NCBI GenBank assembly: GCA_008360955.1
Contig: LUCM01006299.1
Span: forward strand, 146,597 to 210,596
Length of the DNA stretch: 64,000 nt
From: Fasciolopsis buskii
Taxonomy: Eukaryota; Platyhelminthes; Trematoda; Plagiorchiida; Fasciolidae
Direction of reading: 5' to 3'
The translations under genes were made by a program, and so were the position numbers. Positions 52,760-63,907 of the stretch are shown piece after piece (the first letter of the stretch is position 1; the number at the start of each line of letters is the position of its first letter). The notes beneath the pieces are model-generated. The model made no database searches, had not been told where the DNA came from, and saw nothing but the letters and a program-made list of their open reading frames with translations.

Positions 52760-53300
52760 GGTTCACTGCCACATTCTTCTGTGACTCTAATCAAATGGTT
52801 GCTGAATTACTCCGAACCAACAACGGAGACGCGTGGAATCTACTTTGCTTAAGTTCTCTATACATTTCCTTATTACACGCTGCTACATCATCTCCTGATC
52901 TCTACTACGACTTTTCCGTTCAGTAAAAAGAGCACGATGTGGTAGACCAGTGTTCACCACACGCAACACGTGCCCCAACCAACGAAGTCCACTAAGCTTC
53001 ATAACCTGTGATAGGATCTTCTGCGAACCGCCACCCAGTGCTCGATTTCTAACCTCCACATCGCTTACTTGGTCAATTCATCCAATCCCAGGAATACGAC
53101 GTAGACATGGATGATCAAAAATCTCCAAACGACGAACATCTTCATCGAACAAGTTTCACGTATCGCAAACTCCCAACGAAACTGAGCAAACTGCTGCAAA
53201 GTACACGCCACCTTCCAACTTCAGGAAAATATCAGGTACGCGCCACAGGTGCCTCAGTCAAGCTTACGACACCACAGCCTTGCACATCCACACCCCCTCG
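52760..53300 (-). pseudogene. RTE-type LINE C-terminal fragment
   Basis: Minus-strand translation gives DVRRLEIFDHPCLRRIPGIG, QVSDVEVRNRALGG, KLSGLRWLGHVLRVVNTGLP and HRALFTERKS, the conserved tail of RTE-family proteins after the reverse transcriptase. There are stops (for example after IPGIG), so it is dead. It is in golgin orientation. Confidence 0.8.
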
Positions 53301-53945
53301 TCTATTACCGAGATACCAAAAAAATAACACCGGAAGAGAAACATGACACCGGAATTTGTTCACTGTAGAGTACAAAATATGTCATGCTAAGCTATGCGCT
53401 TTGTTTTTGAGTAAAAGCAACGTGCTGAATTTCACATCATCATTTTGTATGTACCTATTTGCTGGTCCTGATGGGGAAGACGTATGCTGGTTGCACAACA
53501 AAAATGCCTGTCGAAAAGTATTCACGGACATTAGTTGGCGCGGTTGGCAACAGCAGCTCTTTAATACTTAACCGAAAATTACCGTCCGATATGTTTAAGG
53601 AAAGATTTTCATTCAGTGACAACGAGTCGGGGTCGGCTTCTCAGACCAATGAGATGACGATTCCCGAATACACCGGAACCAGTCTGATTCACTTCTCCAA
53701 CCTTCCTCATGAGTTCAACTAGAGTCTGCATACATTCTAACTGTGTCTTGGCCAACGTACTATCAAAATACAACCGTATGACCACTGGCCGGGGTTTTCC
53801 GTCTCTGGAAATCTGGTAAACCAACCTAGTCGAAGTTCAAGTTGTCTACTGACACGGCCTTTGCGTAACCCGTTCTTATTTCAACATGGAGGGGTTATGA
53901 AAATATTTTGGAGCAAAAGAACAACAATGACATGAATTAACTCAC
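53301..53945 (-). other. golgin intron with possible retroelement frame
   Basis: Minus-strand frame 53609-53824 (GKPRPVVIRLYFDSTLAKTQ) loosely recalls LINE ORF1 proteins, and the plus strand has an 87-codon frame over the same DNA. Neither is secure. Confidence 0.3.
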
Positions 53946-54149
53946 TAAGTTTTGCGTTGCTTCATCCCTTTCCACAGCAATTTGTTGCGCATGTTCTTTC
54001 AAACCGGCAATAGTGGAATCAAGAAGAACCTGTTTGTCCAACCATTTGGCTTCCTTCATGGCTATTTCTGCGGACTGTTCTGATAATCGCAATTTATCTT
54101 TTTTGGCAGCTTCGTGTGCTTGATCAACCTCACACTGTAAACCGCTTAT
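53946..54149 (-). CDS. golgin exon, coiled coil
   Basis: The exon is 204 nt (68 codons), phase 0 at both ends, after a CATTTTTAG acceptor and before GTGAGT. The peptide (starting ISGLQCEVDQAHEAAKKDKL and ending RDEATQNL) is rich in E, K, Q and A with heptad leucines: a long parallel coiled coil typical of golgins. Confidence 0.78.
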
Positions 54150-56428
54150 CTAAAAATGACGATGGTAAATTAAGTCAGGTATGAGAATGTAGCCCAGAAT
54201 ATAATTCCTATTATTTGCTTTCCGAAATATCAGAGACAATGGGCATCCATACGAACGGCAAAAACTTCTAGGCGCAATTGGTCCTAATGAGTTGGGGAAC
54301 TGGAATTTTTGCTCACGTTTTTTCAGTGTTAAAATCTTCAGAGGAGGCAACGATCAACGGCCAATATCTCAAAAGATCCAACGAAGCAGACAAAACGCTT
54401 TTAATATATACTGCGGCGACGTGAACATCTGTTGTGCATTGTAGTTCGTTTCCTACGATCCATGAAGCCAGCAGATTTTATTCTATCACTAATATTGAGC
54501 TATAAGAAGTAGTGTGACCGTGATATTCTAGGAAAAGCTCAAGACAAAGCTGAAACGCGACAAACGCGGAATACAGCAAACGTGTGCAAAACCACATATT
54601 TGTATGGAAGGCCAGAGCTCAAATTCTGGATGCGAGGTGGATATCACCACATGAGCGCCAACCATAGCACAACCCCAGTCCGGCACTTTCCAAGTGTACG
54701 GTCGACTACATGACCTGACGTCTGTGCATGAAATATGCAGTCCGAAAGGCTGTCATCCAAACATAGTAACACCAATCCTGCACATAACCCCAAGTAATTA
54801 TTGTACATATAATATATACATATATATAGTTGGCATAGTATATATGGACACTACCATGGAAAATGTTTTAATGTAGTTTCTGATATCAAATACAATAGGG
54901 AGTTGAGGCGGATTACCATAGCGGTCAGTAAATTTCTCATTTTTATAACAAAACAAACAATAAAAACCACTAGTACAATAGTCACGTGACTTGAATCGAT
55001 CAAGTGGATGGTGTTTGAATTCGATCTGCCACGGATCAAGTGATCCATATCGTGTGGTATGTGTTATGAACGCTCCGGCTTCAAATTCATGCAACATAGA
55101 TCATTTCTCCGTCTTGGAATATTGCATAAGTTTCCCATGGTAAATAAAACAGAAATGCGATAGATGATTAGCTACTTGTTCCCAGTTATTGTCTAGGTAA
55201 ACGAGACTGTTTAGTGTTTGCTGTTACGGCCAGAAAAGGGTAGTTGAATAACGCCAAAGTCTGTTCTACAGTCAGCCAATCGTGTCTTTAACCCGTATCG
55301 TCAGTCCCTGCTAATTCGAAAGACCAACCAAGCTGAACCGGCACAAAATTTCGTCTTACTACGAGGAAAATCGCATAGATATAGACTAGCTTGCTTGCAA
55401 GTTTGTGGCTCTGTGATTGACGTCACTTCACCGGTTGCCTGGGGCACACCTTGATTGATCCACCTAGTTTACTTGATTTCGCCCAACTCACTTTGTTGTC
55501 GAATTCGGACCGCTTATTTTGATTGGCTGGCACAATTCACGGTATAATCTTTCTACTTTGCACATCCACTTTCTTCCCTTAGAGTCACGCCACTGTGTCA
55601 GATGGCAGCTGGTAGCCAGAGTGGTCTTGATCTGGTCTTGTCTTCTGTATTCGCCCGCGGTCTGACACGACCCGATAGCATTCACGTTTGCGTATTGATT
55701 GTGATTTGCTCAGCACGGTCCATCATCGCCCAAACACCAATAACTTGTGGGATAGCTCTAACAGACTCAGGCGCAATGTTAGTCAAAATGGAATCCCTCT
55801 GCAAGTTCACGTGATTCAGTCTATGATCCGCTAACCCAAAATACGGATCAATGGTAAGTGAAACGCTCCCAAATGAATTACAAATTACAAAACTTAGATT
55901 TCATTTCAATAATGGGGCCACGTTGTTTTGGACTTCAAAGCAAGGCTTTTCTTTGAAGTAATTCGTCAGCTAGTTAATATCTAAGCCGTTTTTGCAATGT
56001 ATAGTTTCTCATGACCGGTGAAGAGACATTTCACTCACGGTACAGCGTTCAACCAATTCATCTCATGGTACTTCTGTGTAAAAACGGAATTAGCAGACTT
56101 TCGAGGAGACAGAGTGCATACAAACGATCATATTGAATTGGCTCTGATCTACAGTGGGGATTAACGAACGTGCTGAATTTTACCGTATTGTTCGAATTAG
56201 TTATCCTGCTACTCGACAATTCTAATAGAATGAACATCCCTAGCGCTGTTTGGATGATCACTAACTGCAGAAACACAAGACAAACTTCACAATCTCCAAA
56301 CAGTTCATCGTAACCGTTAGATCACGAATATCGATTACCTTTCTGAATGAAATTTTGCACTAGTAGGCTGATAAATAAACTACTAAGATGGCAAATACAT
56401 TGATTGGGTCTACAGATACGATGTGCAC
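54150..56428 (-). other. golgin intron, nothing recognised
   Basis: AT-rich, with a TA-rich stretch around 54.81-54.85 kb. No exon or mobile element recognised. Confidence 0.45.
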
Positions 56429-56620
56429 CTTGTCCTTTAGATATTTTATAAGGGTCTGATCTTCCTCGTGTTGTTTGAGATAGCATTCCGCATCCCGAGA
56501 AATTTTCTGATTTAGATGGACCACTTGATTTTCCAATGACGCCAAACTCTCTCGCCATTGATTTTTCAATTCGGCCAATCGTGTCCGCATTGTTTCCAAC
56601 CGAGTTGTGAGCAAGTTGCG
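56429..56620 (-). CDS. golgin exon, coiled coil
   Basis: The exon is 192 nt (64 codons) after a TTAATCAG acceptor. The peptide starts RNLLTTRLETMRTRLAELKN and ends DQTLIKYLKDK. The donor chosen is AAG|GTGCAC; a GTATCT nine bases further is also in phase and would add three residues. The first choice keeps the heptad pattern when joined to the next exon (KDK|ISGL). A continuous coiled coil with no proline. Confidence 0.75.
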
Positions 56621-57889
56621 CTGATTAATTGGACGGGAACAGAAGGCACAAAATGAAATAATTCAAATGATTGCCAACACGGGTCGAAACTTTTCAGATT
56701 GGGCTTCAATCATGTTAATGATGTTAAATTAAAATTACTGATTACCTATAACTAGACGAGTGTGTGTGATTGCAAAAACGCACACTCATAGGTGTAATCA
56801 AAGACACACAAAAGCTACAGACAAATAAGGGGTAGATGCCTCTGAAGCAATTCACGAATGGAACAAGAAATTCTTAGCTAAAAGCTATTACATTAGGGGC
56901 GTAGTGATGAGAATGGGATAGTCATTTCTGGAGTAACACATAAAGGTGATCGGCATATAATTTAGTACTGTTGCCAGTAGCCCATATTTAATTACTTTCT
57001 CTGGTTTGTTCTCTGTGCTTTTGGACTGGCTTCATTTACCGTACAGTGATTTCCGAGCTGGCAATCAAAATGCGGAAATAAAACCACCAGACAACGGATG
57101 AAAGGACTCAAGGTGAACTGCAAAAACCCAAAACATCAGTAATATTGAAAAGAAAGAGAACATTCTCTATCCATTAAAGAAAAATTAAATGAATTTATAA
57201 GTAGATAAGCAAGTGATAAATTCCGAGCAAAAAGGAAAAAAATAATCAACAAATTCCTGTACGGTTTTTCGTACATAAATACGCTGATGAGAACGAAAAG
57301 GCAGAGCTTGCATGTGTGCGTATGTGTCTACGCCGGGCACAATGTCGTGTGATGCACGTGCATATGGTGTTGGCCTTCCGAAATAACCGAACAATTTTGA
57401 TAGCATGTGATCAAATGCGTAGATAACCGAACAACTTAACACTAGGGTCGAAGTACAGTCGGACGAAATTCGCGTGACACAGGCTGTGGAGATTTTCCGG
57501 GGCGGACTTCCCAGCTATCGTTAACAAAACCAGAAAAGAGCAGGGAATGTGACGACAAGTACATATCTCATTTTCTGCACAGTGTTTGTGAGTGCAGCCA
57601 CACCAAACGGAAAATGGCGTATTGGACTGTAATTTTTTTTACTATGCTTGTTTGCACATTATGGCTTTGCAGTGTGCACGAGTTGAGATGGATACGAGGA
57701 TCATTTGACGTTTTTCTTAATTGTTACTGTAAGCCACAAATTCACAAAACTGGCCTTATTTGCAATCTTAGTTGTTGGTCATTACATCCTTTTTTAACCC
57801 GCATGCCTCCTACAATTTGTGTTTGACAAGTAAGTATGAATCTTGTCAGCCCAACTTTTCCACCTTCCTCTCACGTTTTCTGTCATAAC
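56621..57889 (-). other. golgin intron, nothing recognised
   Basis: No feature recognised. A 70-codon plus-strand frame at 57614 starts with a hydrophobic stretch but nothing supports it as a gene. Confidence 0.4.
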
Positions 57890-59335
57890 TACCAGAAAAA
57901 TATGTCGATTTTATTCCAGTCTAAAAATTTTCAAACCTCCCGGTCAGGACGGTGTTCCAACCATAGTTCCGACAACTTCTGGTCCACAGATATCGCCTAA
58001 ACTATGTTGTATTTCTGTTTCCTCTTGCAACCAAGGTACTTTTAGCTCTCAATGGAAAAACAGAATTATTTTCTTCATCCCAAAACATACATACCCTTCT
58101 GAAAATGATGCACAGCGTTATTTCACTACTAAAAGAAGTAAAGATAAAAGGTAGCTGCCATTTCACATTTCTGGTCGGCTGCACTCTAATGCCATGGAGA
58201 AACTCCCATGATCTAGCTGGACATCTCTAGAATCCTCGGTCGAGTTTGGCACGAATTTTTGCCGTCGAAACTGTCCTCGTTTGGGTTTAATCCAATTCTT
58301 CTCATAGATGACGTTTGCTAACCGAGTGGACAGTCTCCGTTCGAGTCCATGGGGTTCTGCCCCAGCCGTTCTCTGTAAATGCTGGTGTTCCTCAACGTTT
58401 CATCCATGTCCTCATACTTTTCCCTCCCTTTATTAATGATCTCCTCACATCAACCTCAACCCTTTTTGGTGTTTTGCCGATGATGCCATCCTCTAGTGCT
58501 CTCCTTCCACACTCTGCTGCTCGTCTAGCTACTAACAAAATCGATCATGATTGCACTGTTTTCTTAGTGCATCACTTGCTTCAGATCTCGGACGAATCTG
58601 TGCTTCTGACACTATCAACCATGTTTCAATCCTTTCAGGATTTCTTTTCTTTTCTATTTCATTTGAAAATCTCTCATTCTCTCCAGTTTAATTCTGATTA
58701 GAATTCTTTTCATTCCTCTGAATCGATTTCAATACTGGGTTCATTCATGTTTTTCTTGTTGTTGGGCCCCTTTGCGCCAATACTTGACTGCCATGATGCG
58801 CGCAATTTTGGTTTACTAGTCCGTACCAGACGCGTTTGATATCCGCCTACCTTCTTTTGTACAAAGTTCAAATCCCCCAGCACATGAATAGTGCAGCCAC
58901 GTGTGGGGCAAAGCTTCACGTATCGCATCTTGTATTTTTGATCTGGGTCAACAAAAATTCATTTGGTTTATTGGCGACCCCTCCTTGATATCAAATCCCT
59001 TATCGCCAAGCTTCACTCTTTTTCCATTGCCATTATTTTGGTTTCTGCTCTTCTGAACTCGTTTCAGCAGCCTCTCTTCCTATGACTTTTTCTCATTTCT
59101 TCTCGTATTCAGGCGACAAGCCATCTTTATCGAGGCTTTCATCCCCAAATGTTGAGCTTCTTTATTTCCGTACTGAGCGGCTCTGGAACACTCTTCCTCA
59201 TTCCGTTTTCCCAACGACCTACTATCTCTGTGGTTTTTAAACCTGAATCAACAAAATGAATCTTACTCAAACGTCTCCCATTCGCACTCTCCTTTGCAGT
59301 ACATGTTTTGATAATGGAGTTTACCTCTTTCACAT
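57890..59335 (+). pseudogene. jockey/CR1-like LINE, reverse transcriptase to 3' end
   Basis: Across several plus-strand frames the translation follows this LINE type in order: PPGQDGVPTIV, SVNAGVPQ then FINDLLTSTS (about 58370-58460), a CSHVWG block (about 58892-58909), FIGDPSLIS (about 58966) and AALEHSSSFRFPNDLLS near 59.2 kb. Many stops and frameshifts; the catalytic Y-x-D-D is not readable. The plus strand here is pyrimidine-rich. It differs from the RTE fragments elsewhere in the window. Confidence 0.65.
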
Positions 59336-60474
59336 TTTTATCGTCTTGCTTAAAACATTGGTGAAATGGAAGGGGAAGCCATCATAGAATCTTTTATTCT
59401 AAAAAAAGTAATTCTGCAAGCTCTACCATGACCACTTAGCAACAGCTACTTTTGTTCAACAATGAAAGTTCTCTCACTCTCTCTTTACTGCCCTCTTGTG
59501 ATTTCTTCGGATCTGATTGTGGTTGGCTTTTGACACTGTGGTGAATGACGACATCAGAACAATTCGAGATAAATCCCAGGTACGATCCAGTGGTACAGTG
59601 ATAACATAAGCACCTTCCAACTGGATGCACCACTGATGAGCTCTGACGAAATCGAACCTCCAGTCTCGTGTCTTCTGAATGTGAGGTTAACCGGATGACT
59701 TGAGGTTAATGCAGAAGAGGTGTAGTCTAAAGGCGGTCAGTCAAACGTGTATACATCAATCCCACACACAACTTGCGAGTAACTGTGACCGAGTTTATAG
59801 CCAAGTAGAAACGATGGTACAAAAGGGGGCTGGAGTGTCTAACAAATGTTCAGGATATGCCAGCTGTTGCTTGTGCTTTAGTTCTGCTTCCACAATATGG
59901 GTGATTGCGAGACGATATAGACAAAAGATTGTGAGTGCGTGTTGAATGAATAAAGTAGATGCGCACGGCAGTGACCACATGATAGCACTGCTAAAAACAA
60001 TAAAAGATGAAAAGAGGAAGGGCAAAGCGGAGGGGCATCGACAAAACAAACAACTTAAGTAAATAAATGTAGATTAGCAAAAATTCCAACTGTCCCGATC
60101 AGCTCGAAAGAAAAAGCAGCAGCGAGTAGTCACCAAATACGGATAGGGGTAGCGACCCCGAAGGGGTGGGGCCAAATGTATGGCCAGGAGGAATTGCGGT
60201 CAAGTTTGGCCGGGTGAGAATTGCATCTAGGCAATCTGGAACTTTACATGGGACTTTTGAAAGAAAAAAAAGTTCTAAGACAAAGTTTTCTTACTTTTGA
60301 ATGTACCATACATGAAGCAGTATGGCAGTACTTCGGCAGTCTCATGAACAAGTTGCTGCATGTCAACTTCTTTTTCGCTAGAGTCAAGAACCTGATTAAA
60401 CATTCTTCTGGAGTTCAGTTTGGGAACGGTAAGCAATCGTTCTTGTAAAACCACCTAAAATTAATGAAACTCAC
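59336..60474 (-). other. golgin intron, nothing recognised
   Basis: Sequence between the LINE relic and the next golgin exon. Short frames on both strands, none recognisable. Confidence 0.4.
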
Positions 60475-60900
60475 TTCATGAAGAAGATCGGACACATACA
60501 AAGATCCCATTTGTATGTCTCCAGCGCCCAGAGATCGTTCGGATTCGGCTAGATGGACTCCATCTGTTACGGATTCAAATGAAATTGAGAGGTTCGTAGA
60601 TGGCACTGGCACGGAGTCTGGGAGAGGTAAGGGGGCAACTGAGATCAGGCTATCACCCAAGGTGGAATCCGGCTCCGAGAGCACAGATAAACAAGGGTCA
60701 GATCGTTCGACAGCACAGTCCAGATCTTGCACGTCGATCATTGTCGGTTCGAAGGCGTCTAAACGTTCCTCGAGTTGACTCAGATGCTCTTGTATTCCCC
60801 CAGTTGCATGGTAGGCCAGTTTAGAAGGTGCGGTGTTTACGGCAGTCTCTAGACCATCATCGGTAATCCTTTTTTTGTACCAATTTCGTTCCTCCATTAC
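60475..60900 (-). CDS. golgin exon, serine/proline-rich linker
   Basis: The exon is 426 nt (142 codons), phase 0 at both ends, after a CACCTGTTAG acceptor and before GTGAGT. It begins VMEERNWYKKRITDDG, has a short coiled segment (GIQEHLSQLEERLDAFEPT), then an acidic serine/proline-rich region (VAPLPLPDSVPVPSTNLS) and ends SLYVSDLLHE. The opposite strand is also open over part of it, but splice phases tie this strand to the neighbouring exons. The linker is not conserved enough for me to match to a specific golgin. Confidence 0.78.
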
Positions 60901-60907
60901 CTAACAG

Positions 60908-61039
60908 GTGGTTATTCAGATGAGCAAGAAATTAAAGGAAGCCCGCTTATTGAAACTGCACGAATACCCCTCCCCAAACTTTGTTTATTTGAAGTCACAC
61001 AAACGGATAATAGAGAAAAGCAATTCTCGAACGTTCGAG
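60908..61039 (+). other. plus-strand candidate exon, back to back with a golgin exon
   Basis: A pyrimidine-rich acceptor (CATTACCTAACAG) and a strong donor GAG|GTAAGT enclose 132 nt with two open frames. One is phase 0 at both ends (starting VVIQMSKKLKEARLLKLHEY), the other reads GYSDEQEIKGSPLIETARIP. It starts only 8 bases from the acceptor side of the golgin exon on the other strand. It could be an exon of an antisense transcript, or chance. No partner exon was found. Confidence 0.25.
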
Positions 61040-62646
61040 GTAAGTATCCTAACGCTATATTACTGCTCAGACTACGGTGATAAAGCTTTGAATGAGATAT
61101 TCCTAAGTAACTGTGGTACTGGGTAAGAGTTTTGGAACAGCTGCACACACACACACACACTTGAATGTTGAAAATCAAATTAGACTTTATAAAAATAAAA
61201 ACAAACCTGAAAACTTTATAAAATTAGCTACAGATTATAAATCATCAGTAGTGGTGTATATTAAGGCAATTCTATTCAAAAATATAGCATATATAGGAAT
61301 TTTACAAAATCAACGGTAACAAAATCGAACAGAATCCCCACCTGTGCATATCTTCACAATCAATAAATGGTACTGGGGTGTTATTGAATCCGTAGTTCAG
61401 ATTACTTTGAACTAATCAAATATCGAAAGTAAGAAAGAAATCATTTTATCTAACAATGACGAGGGTAATCATAACCAAAGTTTGGTTAGCGGAAGATGGA
61501 CAACAGTTGCTTCCATGCGAGGGTTGCAGTCCCATTGGGATCGACAATCCTTCCCATATCGATCCTATAAAATGCACAAACAACATAATCTCTATCCGTA
61601 AGCAGAAATCATGAAGCCAGATGGATAACCGATGAAATGAAGGCAGAAAACAGAAGAGCTAGCATAGGTGGGGTGAATTAAAAGCAATGTTTCGTTATTT
61701 TGTTCTTTTCCTTTCTCCTTTTTGTTCTCCGCTTTAGTTATGGTTCCAATGGCATATAAACTTCACACAGATTTCTGTCATGGTATATATATATATATAT
61801 ATATATATAATCCATAAAAGTACGTACAACATCGGCTGTCCATCGGGGCCTACAGTTTCTCTTTGGGATGGATATTACCCAGTTGCACAAACTGAAGCAG
61901 AAATTTAACGTAGAGAACCCCACCCAGAATATCTGACCAAAATGGCCTAACCCATTAGGTCCCGAAACCCACTGGGGACTGGGGGCTGATATCTCGGTTC
62001 ATACACCCTTCGAATGCGCCGAACATCTTAGGTGCCGAGTGAACCCCCCACCACCACAGATACCGACGAACACAAAACCGTCGGGTATTAGTCCTCGCAA
62101 TACAGTGTGAACGGCACCGCCCTGAAAAGGCAATACGTAGGACGTCTTCCGTAGAGGCTAAGAGAGACGCACAACAATTTGGGAGGATTTCAGCAGGTGG
62201 TCAAGTTGAGCAGCCCACTTGGAACTTGAGACATCTAACCCGACCACGCCGAGACGCATGTATACGCATGCAAAGGAGTATATCTTTTATCGGTTGATCT
62301 CTACACCAAACACATTTATCCGTATACCAACATAAGTCTGCACACACGTGGCACTGATCGGAGTTTAATGAACTATGGGTCCTAGCTATCAATACCCTAT
62401 GATGACAGTGCTACTACACCCGGTTAGTTGCTCTGTCCAAAGCTTTCCGAACACTCGAATTACTCAAATCCAATACAACTATATCTTGTAAGACAGAGTT
62501 AAAACGTTGCCCCTCAAAGTAAAATGAGTGTAACGCAGATGAAACTATGCTATAACCGAAAGTTGCAAAGCAGATATTCCCGTCTTTTAAGACCTACGGC
62601 AAAGGGAAATCAAAAGAAAATTTTCATCATCAACTTAAAGTTTATA
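61040..62646 (-). other. golgin intron with microsatellites
   Basis: Contains a CA run (61144-61160) and a TA run (61784-61810). No exon or mobile element was recognised elsewhere in it. Confidence 0.5.
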
Positions 62647-63234
62647 TAGTACCATCAATCATTCGGATAAGATTGATTAATTTCAGATATCATGTTCCCC
62701 GTGACCTGCTTTGATGTTTGACTTTGATTTTATAATATTTACTTGATTGGGTTTTTTCAACGGATACGATAACCTTAAGCGTTCGGTCGATTGGGTAAAT
62801 GCGACAGAATTCAAATCCTCATTTCACTTGACATTCGGCACGTTCTATCGTGGTTCACTCTTTCTCAAACTATCATTTCACTGTACGTATACAGTATATA
62901 CATATAGATTGCAGGTGATATCTAGATGAGTGAACACAATTTCCCCAGAAGCACACGACCGGTTCTACGGTTGTTGATGCTCGTCGGGTACGCATACTTC
63001 CTCATACTTCCTTATACTTTCGCACTCCGAATTAGTGTTTCACCATAAAGTAATTTTTGGCTTCAGCAGTGTGCATAGAATCGCTTCGTTGAAGAGTTCA
63101 CAGAAGAACTACAACTGTGATTCGTTGATAATTCCTTATCAGTGTGGGTTAACCAACCTTAGTAACGAGAAAAGAATACAACCAGAATAGTTATAAATTG
63201 TAAGCTGTATCTGGACGAGCGAACAAAATCATGC
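62647..63234. repeat. repeat block B, copy 3 (longest)
   Basis: Reverse complement of 50090-50625 over nearly all its length and, in part, of 52091-52420. It includes the CACACGACCGGTT end motif. Part of it (from about 62915) belongs to the right arm of the inverted duplication. Confidence 0.8.
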
Positions 63235-63236
63235 AA

Positions 63237-63290
<54 letters not shown>
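63237..63290. repeat. (AT)12(AG)15 compound microsatellite
   Basis: Mirror image of 52031-52090, slightly shorter in its AT part. Confidence 0.95.
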
Positions 63291-63292
<2 letters not shown>

Positions 63293-63367
63293 GTTAGATG
63301 GCCTACACTGAGTTATAACGTTTATTGTGACCTTTCGACCCAAACCATACAGGCACGCCACCGCGTC

Positions 63368-63440
63368 GGTCCAGTGGTGTAGTGGTTATCACGTCCGCCT
63401 CACACGCGGAAGGTCCCCGGTTCGATCCCGGGCTGAACCA
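63368..63440 (+). tRNA. tRNA-Val (anticodon CAC), one acceptor mismatch
   Basis: Same 73-nt sequence as 51881-51953 with two visible changes: the acceptor stem reads GGTCCAG, giving a C:A mismatch against CTGAACC, and the T loop reads TTCGATC. Anticodon, D arm and both internal promoter boxes are intact. It is therefore the slightly degraded partner of the left-arm copy. It is antisense to golgin, in the intron after the first exon seen. Confidence 0.75.
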
Positions 63441-63451
63441 GTACTTTTGCC

Positions 63452-63605
63452 TGACGGTGGCCAAACGGATAAGGTCGTGGCGTTCGGACGTAAAGGTCGC
63501 GGGTCCAAATCCTCCCACCCCGATCAACTTCCCCATTTGGCAGCCCTCTGTTGGCCGCGGCCCTCTTCCTGAATATTGATGTACATTGTTGTTTCATTAA
63601 TAAAA
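63452..63605 (+). mobile_element. tRNA-derived SINE, copy 4
   Basis: Head GGTGGCCAAACGGATAAGG (A box), B box GGGTCCAAATCC, shared body and 3' tail in TTCATTAATAAAAAGGAAG. It starts about 11 bases after the tRNA-Val on the same strand, mirroring the arrangement at 51.7-51.95 kb. Confidence 0.85.
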
Positions 63606-63907
63606 AGGAAGTGAAAGATAGAAAATAGTTTATCACATCTGTCCGCCGACTTTGGTCTCACAATCGGACAGTATACTCGTCGGGGAATTGCAATCGGCAC
63701 ATCTGTCGAATGTTTGTTACTTTATTCGGCTTAGCGTGAAGCCACTGACCACAACCCTTCCACTGAACGTCATTGCTGGAATATGATATTGACGCTGACA
63801 TTGATAGAAATGGTAGAATTGCAATGAACATAGATCATGTTCCGCATCGAATCAACAAAAAGACAGCTGTAAATAGCATCGTTAGCTTATAACAACGATC
63901 GACTCAC

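Noticed and set aside
57284..57300. CTGATGAG followed by GAAA, hammerhead-like
   Set aside because: Too few bases between the two core boxes for stem II and no flanking stems; a similar case near 6360 on the minus strand fails for the same reason.
63400..63636. Open frames through the tRNA and SINE copies at 51.8 and 63.4 kb
   Set aside because: They translate tRNA and SINE sequence; repeated peptides arise from the duplicated repeat, not from a protein gene.
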